A stretch of 25,067 nt of DNA from JBBDMW01 sp040878005 (GCA_040878005.1 JBBDMW010000027.1:1-25067), one strand, 5' to 3'; positions 1-10,618 are shown, numbered from the stretch's first letter. Program-made: numbers and translations. Notes: a model not told the origin generated them from the sequence alone.

Positions 1-1385
1 TACGAAACCAGGTCATTGAGCGTGAAGCCGTCGTGGGCCGTTACAAAGTTGATGCTCGCGTGCGGCCGGCGGCCCGTCTCTTCATAAAGGTCAGAACTGC
101 CCGTGAACCGGCTGGCGAATTCAGCGAGCGTCTGGTCCTCACCGCGCCAGAAGTCGCGCACGGTATCGCGATACTTGCCATTCCACTCGGACCATTGCGT
201 GGGGAAGTTGCCCACCTGGTACCCGCCTTCTCCAACGTCCCACGGCTCCGCTATCAGCTTCACCTGGCTCACGACCGGGTCCTGTTGGATCAGGTCGAAG
301 AAAGCTGACAGGCGGTCCACCTCGTGAAGCCCGCGTGCTAGCGTGGAAGCCAGGTCAAACCTGAACCCGTCAACGTGCATCTCCGTGACCCAGTACCGCA
401 GGCTGTCCATGATTAGCTGCAGCACGTGTGGGTGGCGCACGTTCAGCGTGTTGCCCGTCCCCGTGTAGTCCATGTAGTAACGCGGGTCATCCGGCATGAG
501 GCGGTAGTAGGCACCGTTGTCCAGGCCGCGGAAAGACAGCGTGGGGCCAAGGTGGTTGCCTTCTGCCGTGTGGTTGTACACCACGTCCAGGATCACCTCC
601 ATGCCAGCCGCATGCAGGGCCTTGACCATGGTCTTAAACTCCTGCACCTGTGCGCCGGGGCTGCGGTCGCTGCTGTACTCGTTATGCGGCGCGAGGAAGC
701 CAATGGAGTTGTATCCGAAGTAGTTCCTCAGCCCTTTTTCCAGCAGGTGCCCGTCCTGGACAAACTGGTGCACAGGCATCAGCTCTACCGCCGTGATGCC
801 CAAACTGGCGAGATGCTCGATTGCTGCGGGGTGCGCCAGCCCGGCGTACGTGCCGCGCAGTTCATCTGGGATTCCGGGGTGCAGCTTGGTGAAACCCTTT
901 ACATGGGTTTCATAGATCATGATCTCGTGCAGCGGCCTGTTCGGCGGCCTATCATTGCCCCAGTCGAATTCACGGCTCGTGACCACTGATTTTGGCATGA
1001 ATGGAGCGCTATCGGTCTCGTTCGGCCCCGCATCCGGGTCTTCCGGGTCGTAGTCGGATACGGCCATGTCCCACTGGACCTCGCCCTCAATGGCCTTCGC
1101 GTATGGATCGATCAGCAGCTTCGCCGGGTTACACCTGTGCCCTTCGGCCGGCGCCCACGGGCCGTGGACCCGAAAGCCATAGCGCTGCCCCGGCCCCACT
1201 TCAGGCACGTATCCATGCCAGACATACGCAGTGACCTCCGGCAGGTCTAATCGAGTCTCGTTGCCGGACTCGTCGAACAGGCATAGCTCGATGCGTTCAG
1301 CCACTTCCGAGAACACAGCGAAGTTGGCGCCGCCTTCGTCGCTTGTGGCGCCAAGGGGGTAAGGCTCGCCCGGCCAGATGTTCAT
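1..1385 (-). CDS. glgX: Glycogen debranching enzyme GlgX-type (GH13), 3' end cut by window edge
   Basis: Hydrolyses alpha-1,6 branch points in glycogen or limit dextrins in the cytoplasm. About 461 residues are visible; the family is usually around 700, so the C-terminal third lies outside the window. The N-terminus (MNIWPGEPYPLGA, then an NFAVFSE stretch) is a CBM48-like beta-sandwich. The GH13 barrel follows, with all conserved regions visible: DVVYNH, DGFRFDLAS with the nucleophile near Asp344, AEPWD with the acid/base near Glu380, and TAHDGF with Asp near 452. E. coli GlgX carries these at about 336, 371 and 443, so the order and spacing agree. The ATG at 1383-1385 is preceded by a GGAAAGCG-like site. 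The gene stands alone; a tRNA unit lies upstream. The closely related isoamylase/TreX type is the main alternative. Confidence 0.93.
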   Translation of the reverse strand, partial: MNIWPGEPYPLGATSDEGGANFAVFSEVAERIELCLFDESGNETRLDLPEVTAYVWHGYVPEVGPGQRYGFRVHGPWAPAEGHRCNPAKLLIDPYAKAIEGEVQWDMAVSDYDPEDPDAGPNETDSAPFMPKSVVTSREFDWGNDRPPNRPLHEIMIYETHVKGFTKLHPGIPDELRGTYAGLAHPAAIEHLASLGITAVELMPVHQFVQDGHLLEKGLRNYFGYNSIGFLAPHNEYSSDRSPGAQVQEFKTMVKALHAAGMEVILDVVYNHTAEGNHLGPTLSFRGLDNGAYYRLMPDDPRYYMDYTGTGNTLNVRHPHVLQLIMDSLRYWVTEMHVDGFRFDLASTLARGLHEVDRLSAFFDLIQQDPVVSQVKLIAEPWDVGEGGYQVGNFPTQWSEWNGKYRDTVRDFWRGEDQTLAEFASRFTGSSDLYEETGRRPHASINFVTAHDGFTLNDLVS

Positions 1386-1541
1386 TTGCGCTTCACGCTT
1401 TCCATGGCTGGTGTCCGGCCATTCATGTACTGATTTATGCCCGGAAAACTATGCGCCGCATGCGGATGCCGCACTGGAGACACACGTTTCTCATATGGTC
1501 AGTCGCGAAGGATGTCTGAGCGTGCGGCACGAGCGAAACAC

Positions 1542-1572
1542 ACAAGCGGCTGATTCAACATCAGCCGCTTGT
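1542..1572. repeat. Perfect 12-bp inverted repeat (hairpin)
   Basis: Two 12-base arms (ACAAGCGGCTGA and its exact complement) flank a 7-base loop, TTCAACA. It lies between the tRNA-Asp terminator and the glgX start. There is no T-tract after either arm, so it is not a standard intrinsic terminator. It could be an RNA-processing hairpin, a back-up terminator or a protein-binding site upstream of glgX. The stretch 1386-1604 otherwise shows nothing I can support as a gene. Confidence 0.6.
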
Positions 1573-1604
1573 ATAGTGAGAAGACGCGGGGTACGGCGGA
1601 ACAA

Positions 1605-1638
1605 AAAAGAGAGCCGCCTTCACAGGCGGCTCTCTTTT
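1605..1638 (-). terminator. Intrinsic terminator of tRNA-Asp
   Basis: A 14-bp perfect stem (AAAAGAGAGCCGCC and its complement) surrounds a 6-base loop. On the minus strand the stem ends in a run of Ts, 12 bases after the encoded CCA of tRNA-Asp. The A-tract and T-tract are symmetrical, so it could work in both directions. Confidence 0.85.
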
Positions 1639-1649
1639 AGAAGCCTTAA

Positions 1650-1726
1650 TGGCGACCCCGAGCAGATTCGAACTGCCGATCTCCGCCTTGACAGGGCGGC
1701 GTGTTAGGCCGCTACACCACGGGGCC
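1650..1726 (-). tRNA. tRNA-Asp (anticodon GTC), CCA encoded
   Basis: The 77-nt cloverleaf can be folded by hand. The acceptor stem GGCCCCG pairs with CGGGGTC (one G-U). The anticodon stem CCGCC/GGCGG encloses the loop CTGTCAA, giving anticodon GTC, and the T arm carries GTTCGAATC. The discriminator base is G, the known aspartate identity element, and CCA is encoded at 1650-1652. It appears to be a single-gene unit with its own promoter (1770-1799) and terminator (1605-1638). Confidence 0.97.
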
Positions 1727-1769
1727 GCGGACCCATCAGACGGACGATGACCGTCGATGTGTGCCTTTG

Positions 1770-1799
1770 AGATTACGTCTGCATGATGGTGCTAGTCAA
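1770..1799 (-). promoter_or_regulatory. Sigma70-type promoter for tRNA-Asp
   Basis: On the minus strand TTGACT (1794-1799) is followed by an 18-base spacer and TAATCT (1770-1775). Transcription would start near 1763, about 37 bases before the mature tRNA 5' end at 1726. The -35 box is strong and the -10 box only moderate. Confidence 0.5.
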
Positions 1800-1828
1800 T
1801 ATGCGGCCAGCACAGTTATGGCTTCGCG

Positions 1829-2515
1829 TCATCGTCCGGCGTCTATCTGCTGCTTCTGCCAGCCGTAGTCCACGTCACCTTCATAGAAGCGGTCCGGGTT
1901 TTCAATTGCCCATAGTTGCTTGCGCATGTTCCAGTTGCCGGGATCAACCACAACGCCCTCGCGCCATGCGGCCTTTGCGCCTTCCACATCACCAGACTTG
2001 TACAGGGCGTAGCCTCGCTCAAAGTGCTCGTGGGCAGGGCTGACTCCTCCGGATTCGGCCGCCTCAGGCGCGTTGCCGGTCCCGGCGAACTGTTGCACCA
2101 CTTCCAGGCTCTCAGGCTTCCTGATGTCGAACCCGCCGTACTTCTGGTAGCGAAGCACGCCATCCTCATCGATCAGTATCCCGTTTGGAATGGCCCTGAA
2201 TCCGAACAACTTGGACAGGCTGTTCGCCTGGTCCACCACTGTCACAAACTCGGCGCGTGCCTGCTCGTGATAAGGCCGAGCCTTGTCCGGCCCCTGCAGG
2301 TCGACCGCCACCGATAGCAGGTCAGTGTTGCTGGCCTTCAGGTCCTCGTACATTTGCTGCCAGACTGGCAGCTGCTCCCTGCACCCTCACCAGGAGCCCC
2401 AGAAGAATATCGCGACCTTGCTGCCGCGAAAGTCAGACAGGCTGACCTGCTTGCCGTCCAACGATGGAAGCGTGAAGTCTGGAACCTGGTCCCCTGGTTG
2501 AAAATTGGCGGGCAT
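1829..2515 (-). CDS. Redoxin/thioredoxin-fold selenoprotein (in-frame UGA read as Sec43), with TPR-like C-terminus
   Basis: Probable thiol peroxidase or thiol-disulfide oxidoreductase, 228 residues if the in-frame TGA at 2387-2389 is decoded as selenocysteine. The reading frame runs from ATG 2513-2515, with an AAGGA site 6 bases upstream, through FQPGDQVPDFTLPSLDG (redoxin/TlpA start) to the active site FFWGSW-U-GCREQLP. UGA replaces the cysteine of the usual FWASWCxxCREE motif. The frame continues unbroken past it: beta/alpha segments, a cis-Pro motif (GFRAIPNGILID, Pro110), then a TPR-like helical pair (about 161-195) and an ENPDRFYEGDVDYGWQ ending. A SECIS-like hairpin follows the UGA. Homology continuing at full quality on both sides argues against a decayed gene. 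It is last in the csoR-copA cluster, 36 bases after the glutaredoxin gene. A standard gene finder would cut it at the UGA and call a shortened ORF from Met55. Alternatives are a nonsense mutation or a TGC misread as TGA. Confidence 0.8.
2356..2389 (-). promoter_or_regulatory. Bacterial SECIS-like element next to the in-frame UGA
   Basis: Starting at the UGA (2389-2387) and reading the minus strand, 14 bases are followed by a perfect 7-bp stem, GCUGCCA/UGGCAGC, closed by the 3-base loop GUC. The loop begins 22 bases after the UGA and its first base is G. Bacterial SECIS elements lie in the coding region just downstream of the UGA, with the apical loop roughly 16-37 bases away and a G among its first two positions, so the geometry fits. 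The apical AGUCU also resembles the GGUCU loop of E. coli fdhF. The stem and spacing are seen; SelB binding is inferred. Confidence 0.68.
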
Positions 2516-2551
2516 TGGATTTCCTTTTGGATGTCGATCAAGTGGCCGGGG

Positions 2552-2809
2552 CTAGTTGAAGTTGCAGCCTATGCCGTTGTAGCCGATCTGCACCTCACCG
2601 TCCGCAGTCACCGTCACGGGCGTGATGCGGTCACCGCCAGAGAGACGCTCTATCTCTGTCCAGTAATCCGGCTGCTTGCTGACATCTATCTCGTCGTACT
2701 CCACGCCCTTCTTGTCAAGGTCTTCCTTGAGCAATGAGCAGTACCCGCATTCCGGGTGGGTGTACACGATTGCCTTGCCACTTGCGGGTCTTGGCTCGGT
2801 GGTGGTCAT
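2552..2809 (-). CDS. Glutaredoxin-like protein with CxxC and an extra C-terminal Cys
   Basis: An 85-residue glutaredoxin-fold protein, likely a small cytoplasmic thiol-disulfide reductase. Visible features are the beta1-active-site stretch IVYTHPECGYCSLLKEDL with Cys21 and Cys24, EYDEIDVSKQPDYW, the cis-Pro segment RITPVTV (Pro64), and a GYNGIGCNFN end with a third cysteine at 82. The Cys so near the stop recalls small glutaredoxin-like (seleno)proteins with a C-terminal Cys/Sec, which I cannot verify here. The ATG at 2807-2809 has an AAAGGAG site 6 bases upstream, so the longer upstream start is not needed. It is 36 bases before the selenoredoxin gene and may be its electron donor (inference). 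The 137 bases upstream (2810-2946) hold only a small 6-bp hairpin at 2907-2922. Confidence 0.85.
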   Translation of the reverse strand: MTTTEPRPASGKAIVYTHPECGYCSLLKEDLDKKGVEYDEIDVSKQPDYWTEIERLSGGDRITPVTVTADGEVQIGYNGIGCNFN

Positions 2810-2946
2810 GCGAACTCCTTTCAGCAATAGTTGGCGCAGCGCTGTGGGGGTAGCCAGTAGTGGCAGCATCCCGTGGCCGGCGCCACAGGTCATTTAGTTT
2901 GACGCGCCAACGGGCTCGTTGGGTGCAGGACTGGCCATCCCACTCG

Positions 2947-3123
2947 TTAGACATAAGCGGACGGGTCCGCTTCAAACTTCTCGCGGCAACTGGCTGAGCA
3001 GAAATAGTACGTCTTGCCCTGGTGCTCCGCAGTGCCGCCCGGTGGGTGCCGTGTCTCAACCTCCATTCCGCAGACCGGGTCATCAGCCACGGACGGTCCA
3101 TAAGACATTTCAGGCGTAGCCAT
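2947..3123 (-). CDS. Small YHS-domain protein (first of two)
   Basis: A 58-residue protein that is almost entirely one YHS domain: DDPVCGMEVETRHPPGG, then KTYYFCSASCREKFEADPSAYV. Cys18 and the CSASC pair (Cys42, Cys46) are likely metal ligands. YHS domains are short, metal-associated modules common beside or fused to heavy-metal ATPases; a role in holding or passing on copper is inferred from that. The start is well supported: ATG 3121-3123 has a near-perfect AAGGAGGTGA site 6 bases upstream. Its neighbours are copper genes upstream and the thiol reductases downstream on the same strand. Confidence 0.88.
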   Translation of the reverse strand: MATPEMSYGPSVADDPVCGMEVETRHPPGGTAEHQGKTYYFCSASCREKFEADPSAYV

Positions 3124-3249
3124 CGCTCTCACCTCCTTACATCGGCAAAGCCGTTGGAGTGAACTGGGGCCGTGGCATCCCTCGTTAGTAACGTAGCACA
3201 GGCGACCCCGCACTCAGCAGAGCGGTTACGCCCTCGCCGGACGCGTGGA

Positions 3250-3459
3250 TCAGTGGCCGTCCATCTCAATTTTCTTCTCGCCGCTCAGGTAAGCCGCCGG
3301 ATCTTTCTGGAAGGCTACTCGACAGCCGGGACCGCAGAAGTAGTACGTCTCGCCCTCGTAATCCGCCACGCCGCCTGGCGGGTTGGACGTGTCCACATCC
3401 ATATCGCATACAGGATCCACGGCCGTTTCAGACTTGCTGGAGAGAAAAGGAATCTTCAT
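3250..3459 (-). CDS. Small YHS-domain protein (second of two)
   Basis: A 69-residue YHS protein: MKIPFLSSKSETAVDPVCDMDVDTS, then ETYYFCGPGCRVAFQKDPAAYL and a tail ending EMDGH. It is clearly related to the YHS protein at 2947-3123, sharing DPVC-M-V, NPPGG/HPPGG, TYYFC-x3-C and DP-AY, so the two are tandem paralogues. Neither candidate start has a good ribosome-binding site. I chose ATG 3457-3459 because it gives the MKIPFL start; ATG 3475-3477 would add six residues. It follows copA by about 66 bases, so it is probably translated from the same mRNA. The role in copper handling is inferred from the domain and context. Confidence 0.85.
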   Translation of the reverse strand: MKIPFLSSKSETAVDPVCDMDVDTSNPPGGVADYEGETYYFCGPGCRVAFQKDPAAYLSGEKKIEMDGH

Positions 3460-3525
3460 GACTGCCCAATCTTTCATTCATGTTCAACTGTCATCAGGTT
3501 TGAGTACGCCTCACTGGCCGACGGC

Positions 3526-6156
3526 TCAACTTGCTGCACCTGTGGCGGCGCCCCTGTCTCGAACCCGCTCGGGCGTCGACGGTGGTGCAGGTCGACGTGG
3601 CATCATGGGCCGCCGTCCAAGCCGCAGGGAGTTCAAAACCACGCTCACCGAACTGAACGCCATGGCCCCCGCCGCAGCGATCGGGTTGAGGAACCCGTGC
3701 TGTCCCAGCACCGGCTGCAGCCACCCCGGCACGTCCCCCGACCCAAACACAGGGTAAAGGGCGCCCGCCGCGACCGGTATGAGCAGGACATTGTAGAAAA
3801 ACGCCCAGAACAGGTTCTGGCGAATCGTGCGCATGGTTGTCCGGCTGAGGTCTATCGCATCCGCCACTCCGCGCGGGTCGCCGCTGGTCAGGGTCACTGA
3901 AGCGGCCTCGATCGCCACGTCCGTTCCGCTGCCTATGGCAATGCCCACGTCGGCCAGCGCAAGCGCGGGCGCATCGTTGATGCCATCCCCCACCATTGCC
4001 ACCATTGCCCCGCCGGACTTCATTTCAGCTACACGGTCTGCCTTGTCAGACGGCAGCACCTCGGCTATGACCTCATTTATGCCAACCTGGCTGGCCACCG
4101 CATCAGCAGTGCGGCGGTTGTCGCCGGTGATCATGACAGTGCGTATGCCCATGCGGCGCAGAGTGTCCACAGCCTCCCGCGCTCCGGCCTTGACAGTGTC
4201 CGCCACCCCGATCACTCCAAGAGGCTGGCCATCCACAACCACTGCCAGGACGGTCTGGCCCGCGGACGCCAGTTCATCGGCCATCGGGCTGATGGCGTCG
4301 GTGTCGATCCCGGCCTCCCTGAGCATGGCGAGGTTCCCCGCCATGGCCTGCCTGCCTTCAACTGTGGCACGCGCGCCGCGGCCGGGCACCGCAGAGAAAC
4401 CAGAAGCGGAGGGTACGTTAAGGCCCCGCGCCTCCGCTGCTTCTCTCACCGCCAGCGCAACCGGGTGTTCGGAAGCTGCCTCGATGGCTGCTGCGATGCC
4501 AAGGAGGCCTTGCTCCGGCCCGCCAACAGTCCGAATGTCAGCTAGCCTGGGCCTTCCTTCTGTGAGGGTGCCGGTCTTGTCGAATACCACGGTGTTCACT
4601 TTGTGCGCAGTCTCCAACGCCTCGGCATTGCGTATGAGTATCCCATTGGCCGCGCCGCGTCCCATGCCCACCATGATCGCCGTCGGCGTTGCAAGCCCCA
4701 GAGCACACGGGCACGCAATGACCAGCACCGCCACTGTCATGAGCAGGGCGTTGACGAACTGCGGCTCAGGTGCAAGGAATGACCAGACCGCGAACGTGAG
4801 GACTGCTGCCATGAGCACGGCGGGCACAAACCGGGCGGTTACCCGGTCCACCAGCCGCTCCACGGGAGCGCGGGACGCCTGCGCCTGTTCCACCATCCGC
4901 ACGATCTGCGCCAACGCGGTTTCACGTCCAACCCTTGTGGCACGGAACCTTAAGCCGCCGTTCCCGTTGACCGTTCCGGCGAACACTTCTGCGCCCGGTG
5001 ACTTTTCCATCGGAACGCTCTCGCCAGTCAGCATCGATTCGTCAATGGCGGAGCTGCCGTCTGTGACCTCGCCATCGACAGGCACGCGCTCGCCGGGCCG
5101 CAGGATGATGATGTCGCCGACTGAAACATCCGCCACCGGCACTTCGATCGTCGAGCCGCCGCGGTCCACTAGTGCCATGTTCGGTTGAAGACCGATCAGC
5201 CGCTTGATTGCCGTAGAGGTACGCCCACGCGCCCGCGCTTCCAGAAAACGGCCAAGCAGTATCAGGCCAATGATTGCGGTGGATACGTCGAAATAAGTTC
5301 CTGTGGCATGCCCGCTGACCCCGCCGTGCCCGCCGCCGAACAGCAGTGAGCCTTCGAAGAACGGACGGAAGATGGTGGCAGCCACGCTGTAGAAGTAGGC
5401 GGTGGACGTGCCAATGGCCACCAGCGTGTTCATGTTTGAAGTGCCATGTCGCGCTGCCGCCCATGCAGAGCGGTAGAACCGGCCGCCGGCCCAGAACTGC
5501 ACCGGCGTGGCGAGCAGGAGGAATACGACGTTGACCAGCGTGGGAGACAGGTCGGCAAACGCCGGGACCGCCTCGTACTGCATGGCCGCCATGATGAATG
5601 CGGCGACTCCCAGGCTGAAGATAACTCGAATCTTTAGCCTCTTGAGGTCTGCCTCACGCAGAGCGTCCGTATCGTCACTCGATGCGCCCGCCTCTTCGTC
5701 TCCGAAGGAGCGAGTGCCATAGCCGGCATCCTCTACAGCCTTCCTGAGGTCACTTCGATCAACAGCGCCGCGCACGAATTCAACCTCGGCCGTCTCTGTG
5801 CCGAGGCTGACATCTGCGCGTACCACGCCCGGTAGAGACCGCAGCGCGTTACCCACATGGCCCACGCAGGATGCGCATGTCATGCCCGTTATGCCTAGGG
5901 TCGCGGTCCTGGTGGGCACGTCATAGCCCGCTGACCGCACCGTCTTGATGACGTCCGTCAGCAAGGCCCCGTCACGGCCCATGGTGACAGTGGCTCTCTC
6001 AGACGCCAGGCTGACCTGCGCCGCCTCTACGCCCGGGACCGATTCGAGCGCGTGCGTTACGTGCGATACGCACGAGGCGCACGTCATCCCTGAAACCGGC
6101 AGGGATATGGTCCGGCCAGTGTCCCCGCTGTTGACCTCAGCGGTCGGCGATTTCAT
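3526..6156 (-). CDS. copA: Cu+-exporting P1B-type ATPase CopA
   Basis: An 876-residue inner-membrane pump that exports Cu(I) using ATP. It has two N-terminal heavy-metal-associated domains, each with GMTCASC (Cys26/Cys29 and Cys94/Cys97), then membrane helices from about residue 175. The transmembrane copper site CPC is at 482-484 (ACPCALGLATP). The phosphorylated aspartate is Asp526 in DKTGTLTEG, with TGDN and GDGINDAPALA motifs in the P domain and an HP motif (SEHPVA) in the N domain. Length and order are those of full bacterial CopA. Two HMA domains and CPC point to Cu(I)/Ag(I), not Zn/Cd. The start ATG 6154-6156 has GGAG 4 bases upstream and overlaps the end of csoR by 20 bases, so the two are translationally linked. 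The cluster is presumably released by CsoR when copper is bound. Confidence 0.97.
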   Translation of the reverse strand: MKSPTAEVNSGDTGRTISLPVSGMTCASCVSHVTHALESVPGVEAAQVSLASERATVTMGRDGALLTDVIKTVRSAGYDVPTRTATLGITGMTCASCVGHVGNALRSLPGVVRADVSLGTETAEVEFVRGAVDRSDLRKAVEDAGYGTRSFGDEEAGASSDDTDALREADLKRLKIRVIFSLGVAAFIMAAMQYEAVPAFADLSPTLVNVVFLLLATPVQFWAGGRFYRSAWAAARHGTSNMNTLVAIGTSTAYFYSVAATIFRPFFEGSLLFGGGHGGVSGHATGTYFDVSTAIIGLILLGRFLEARARGRTSTAIKRLIGLQPNMALVDRGGSTIEVPVADVSVGDIIILRPGERVPVDGEVTDGSSAIDESMLTGESVPMEKSPGAEVFAGTVNGNGGLRFRATRVGRETALAQIVRMVEQAQASRAPVERLVDRVTARFVPAVLMAAVLTFAVWSFLAPEPQFVNALLMTVAVLVIACPCALGLATPTAIMVGMGRGAANGILIRNAEALETAHKVNTVVFDKTGTLTEGRPRLADIRTVGGPEQGLLGIAAAIEAASEHPVALAVREAAEARGLNVPSASGFSAVPGRGARATVEGRQAMAGNLAMLREAGIDTDAISPMADELASAGQTVLAVVVDGQPLGVIGVADTVKAGAREAVDTLRRMGIRTVMITGDNRRTADAVASQVGINEVIAEVLPSDKADRVAEMKSGGAMVAMVGDGINDAPALALADVGIAIGSGTDVAIEAASVTLTSGDPRGVADAIDLSRTTMRTIRQNLFWAFFYNVLLIPVAAGALYPVFGSGDVPGWLQPVLGQHGFLNPIAAAGAMAFSSVSVVLNSLRLGRRPMMPRRPAPPSTPERVRDRGAATGAAS

Positions 6157-6403
6157 ATAGCTCCACCAGTTCGCTTAGAACTGCGTCCTCTCGACCTTCA
6201 CGGACGCCTGAGACGACGCATGTCCGCAGGTGGCTGTCGATGAGCTTGGATTCCAGCTTCTGCAGGGCGCGCCTGATGGCGAAGGTCTGCCGGAGGATGT
6301 CGACGCAGTAGCGTTCCTCCTCCACCATCTTCTTGACGCCAGATAGATGGCCCTCAATATATGCGAGGCGCTTCAGGGCGTCCTCCCTTGAGTTGGGCTG
6401 CAT
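6137..6403 (-). CDS. csoR: Copper-sensing transcriptional repressor CsoR
   Basis: An 88-residue all-helical CsoR/RcnR-family (DUF156) repressor. The starting helix RLAYIEGHLSGVKKMVEE is typical. The Cu(I) ligands are visible as Cys33 (RYCVDIL), His58 and Cys62 (SHLRTCV). Their 25- and 4-residue spacing equals Cys36/His61/Cys65 of M. tuberculosis CsoR, so copper is a much better guess than nickel or formaldehyde. The ATG at 6401-6403 has CCGGAG 7 bases upstream. It is the first gene of the copper cluster and overlaps copA by 20 bases. A matching operator lies at 6457-6479, indicating self-regulation. Confidence 0.95.
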   Translation of the reverse strand: MQPNSREDALKRLAYIEGHLSGVKKMVEEERYCVDILRQTFAIRRALQKLESKLIDSHLRTCVVSGVREGREDAVLSELVELYEIADR

Positions 6404-6456
6404 GGGAATCTCCGGTGAGTCTGGGGACGATCATTGTTCGTAGACCAATACACAGG

Positions 6457-6479
6457 ATACACCCCCCACCAGGGGGTAT
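6457..6479. promoter_or_regulatory. CsoR-type operator
   Basis: The sequence ATAC-A-CCCCCC-ACCA-GGGGG-TAT is a G/C-tract inverted repeat with flanking ATAC/TAT. This is the recognised layout of CsoR sites (TAnnCCCC...GGGGTAT type). It sits 54 bases upstream of the csoR start and 22 bases before the rpoB -35 box. I see no clear csoR -35/-10 pair; TATCCT on the minus strand just after the operator is a possible -10. Confidence 0.75.
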
Positions 6480-6500
6480 GGGTATCGGAGGCAAATTTTG

Positions 6501-6529
6501 TTGACACGCCCCGACGGAGGGCATAACAT
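6501..6529 (+). promoter_or_regulatory. Strong sigma70-type promoter for rpoBC
   Basis: A perfect -35 TTGACA (6501-6506) is followed by a 17-base spacer and -10 TAACAT (6524-6529). The start site would be near 6536, leaving a leader of about 150 bases before the rpoB ATG. A short inverted repeat (GACATA...TATGTC, 6531-6550) spans the predicted start site and could be an operator or an early RNA hairpin. Confidence 0.75.
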
Positions 6530-6685
6530 AGACATATCTCGGAGTATGTCTCTCGCTGCTGGCCCAACTCTGGTTCCCAATTTTTAATAACGCCGTAGTC
6601 TCACGCGCTGAACCAAGCGCGTTTGACCGGCGTTTCGCGTGTTTCGCGCTGTCCACCCCGTAAAGCTCCTCTTGGAGAGTGTCCC

Positions 6686-10576
<3,891 letters not shown>

Positions 10577-10588
10577 GAATCACGGCGT

Positions 10589-10618
10589 GGGGGGGGGGGG
10601 GGGGNNNNNNNNNNCCCC
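10589..10618. other. Assembly gap: 16-base G-run, 10 N, 4-base C-run, just after rpoB
   Basis: The rpoB stop ends at 10576, and after 12 bases the sequence enters a 16-base G-run (10589-10604), ten Ns (10605-10614) and CCCC (10615-10618). The flanks are complementary (GCGTGGGG before, CCCCACGC after), so a long GC hairpin is implied. Ten Ns is likely a placeholder and not a measured length. Intact hairpins or reads fading into poly-G (two-colour sequencing) would both give this pattern. Confidence 0.9.

Noticed and set aside
2387..2389. Alternative genetic code with TGA as Trp or Gly
   Set aside because: Several complete genes (copA, csoR, the kinase-like gene, midA) end at TGA, and no other gene contains an in-frame TGA.
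1829..2515. Frameshifted or decayed redoxin gene
   Set aside because: The frame is the same on both sides of the TGA, no other stop occurs, sequence quality is equal before and after, and the stop falls exactly on the catalytic position. Recoding explains it better, though a base-call error cannot be excluded.
3827..5188. Long open frame on the plus strand opposite copA
   Set aside because: It is Ala/Ser/Thr/Arg-rich with no recognisable domain and lies fully antisense to a clear CopA; a codon-bias shadow.
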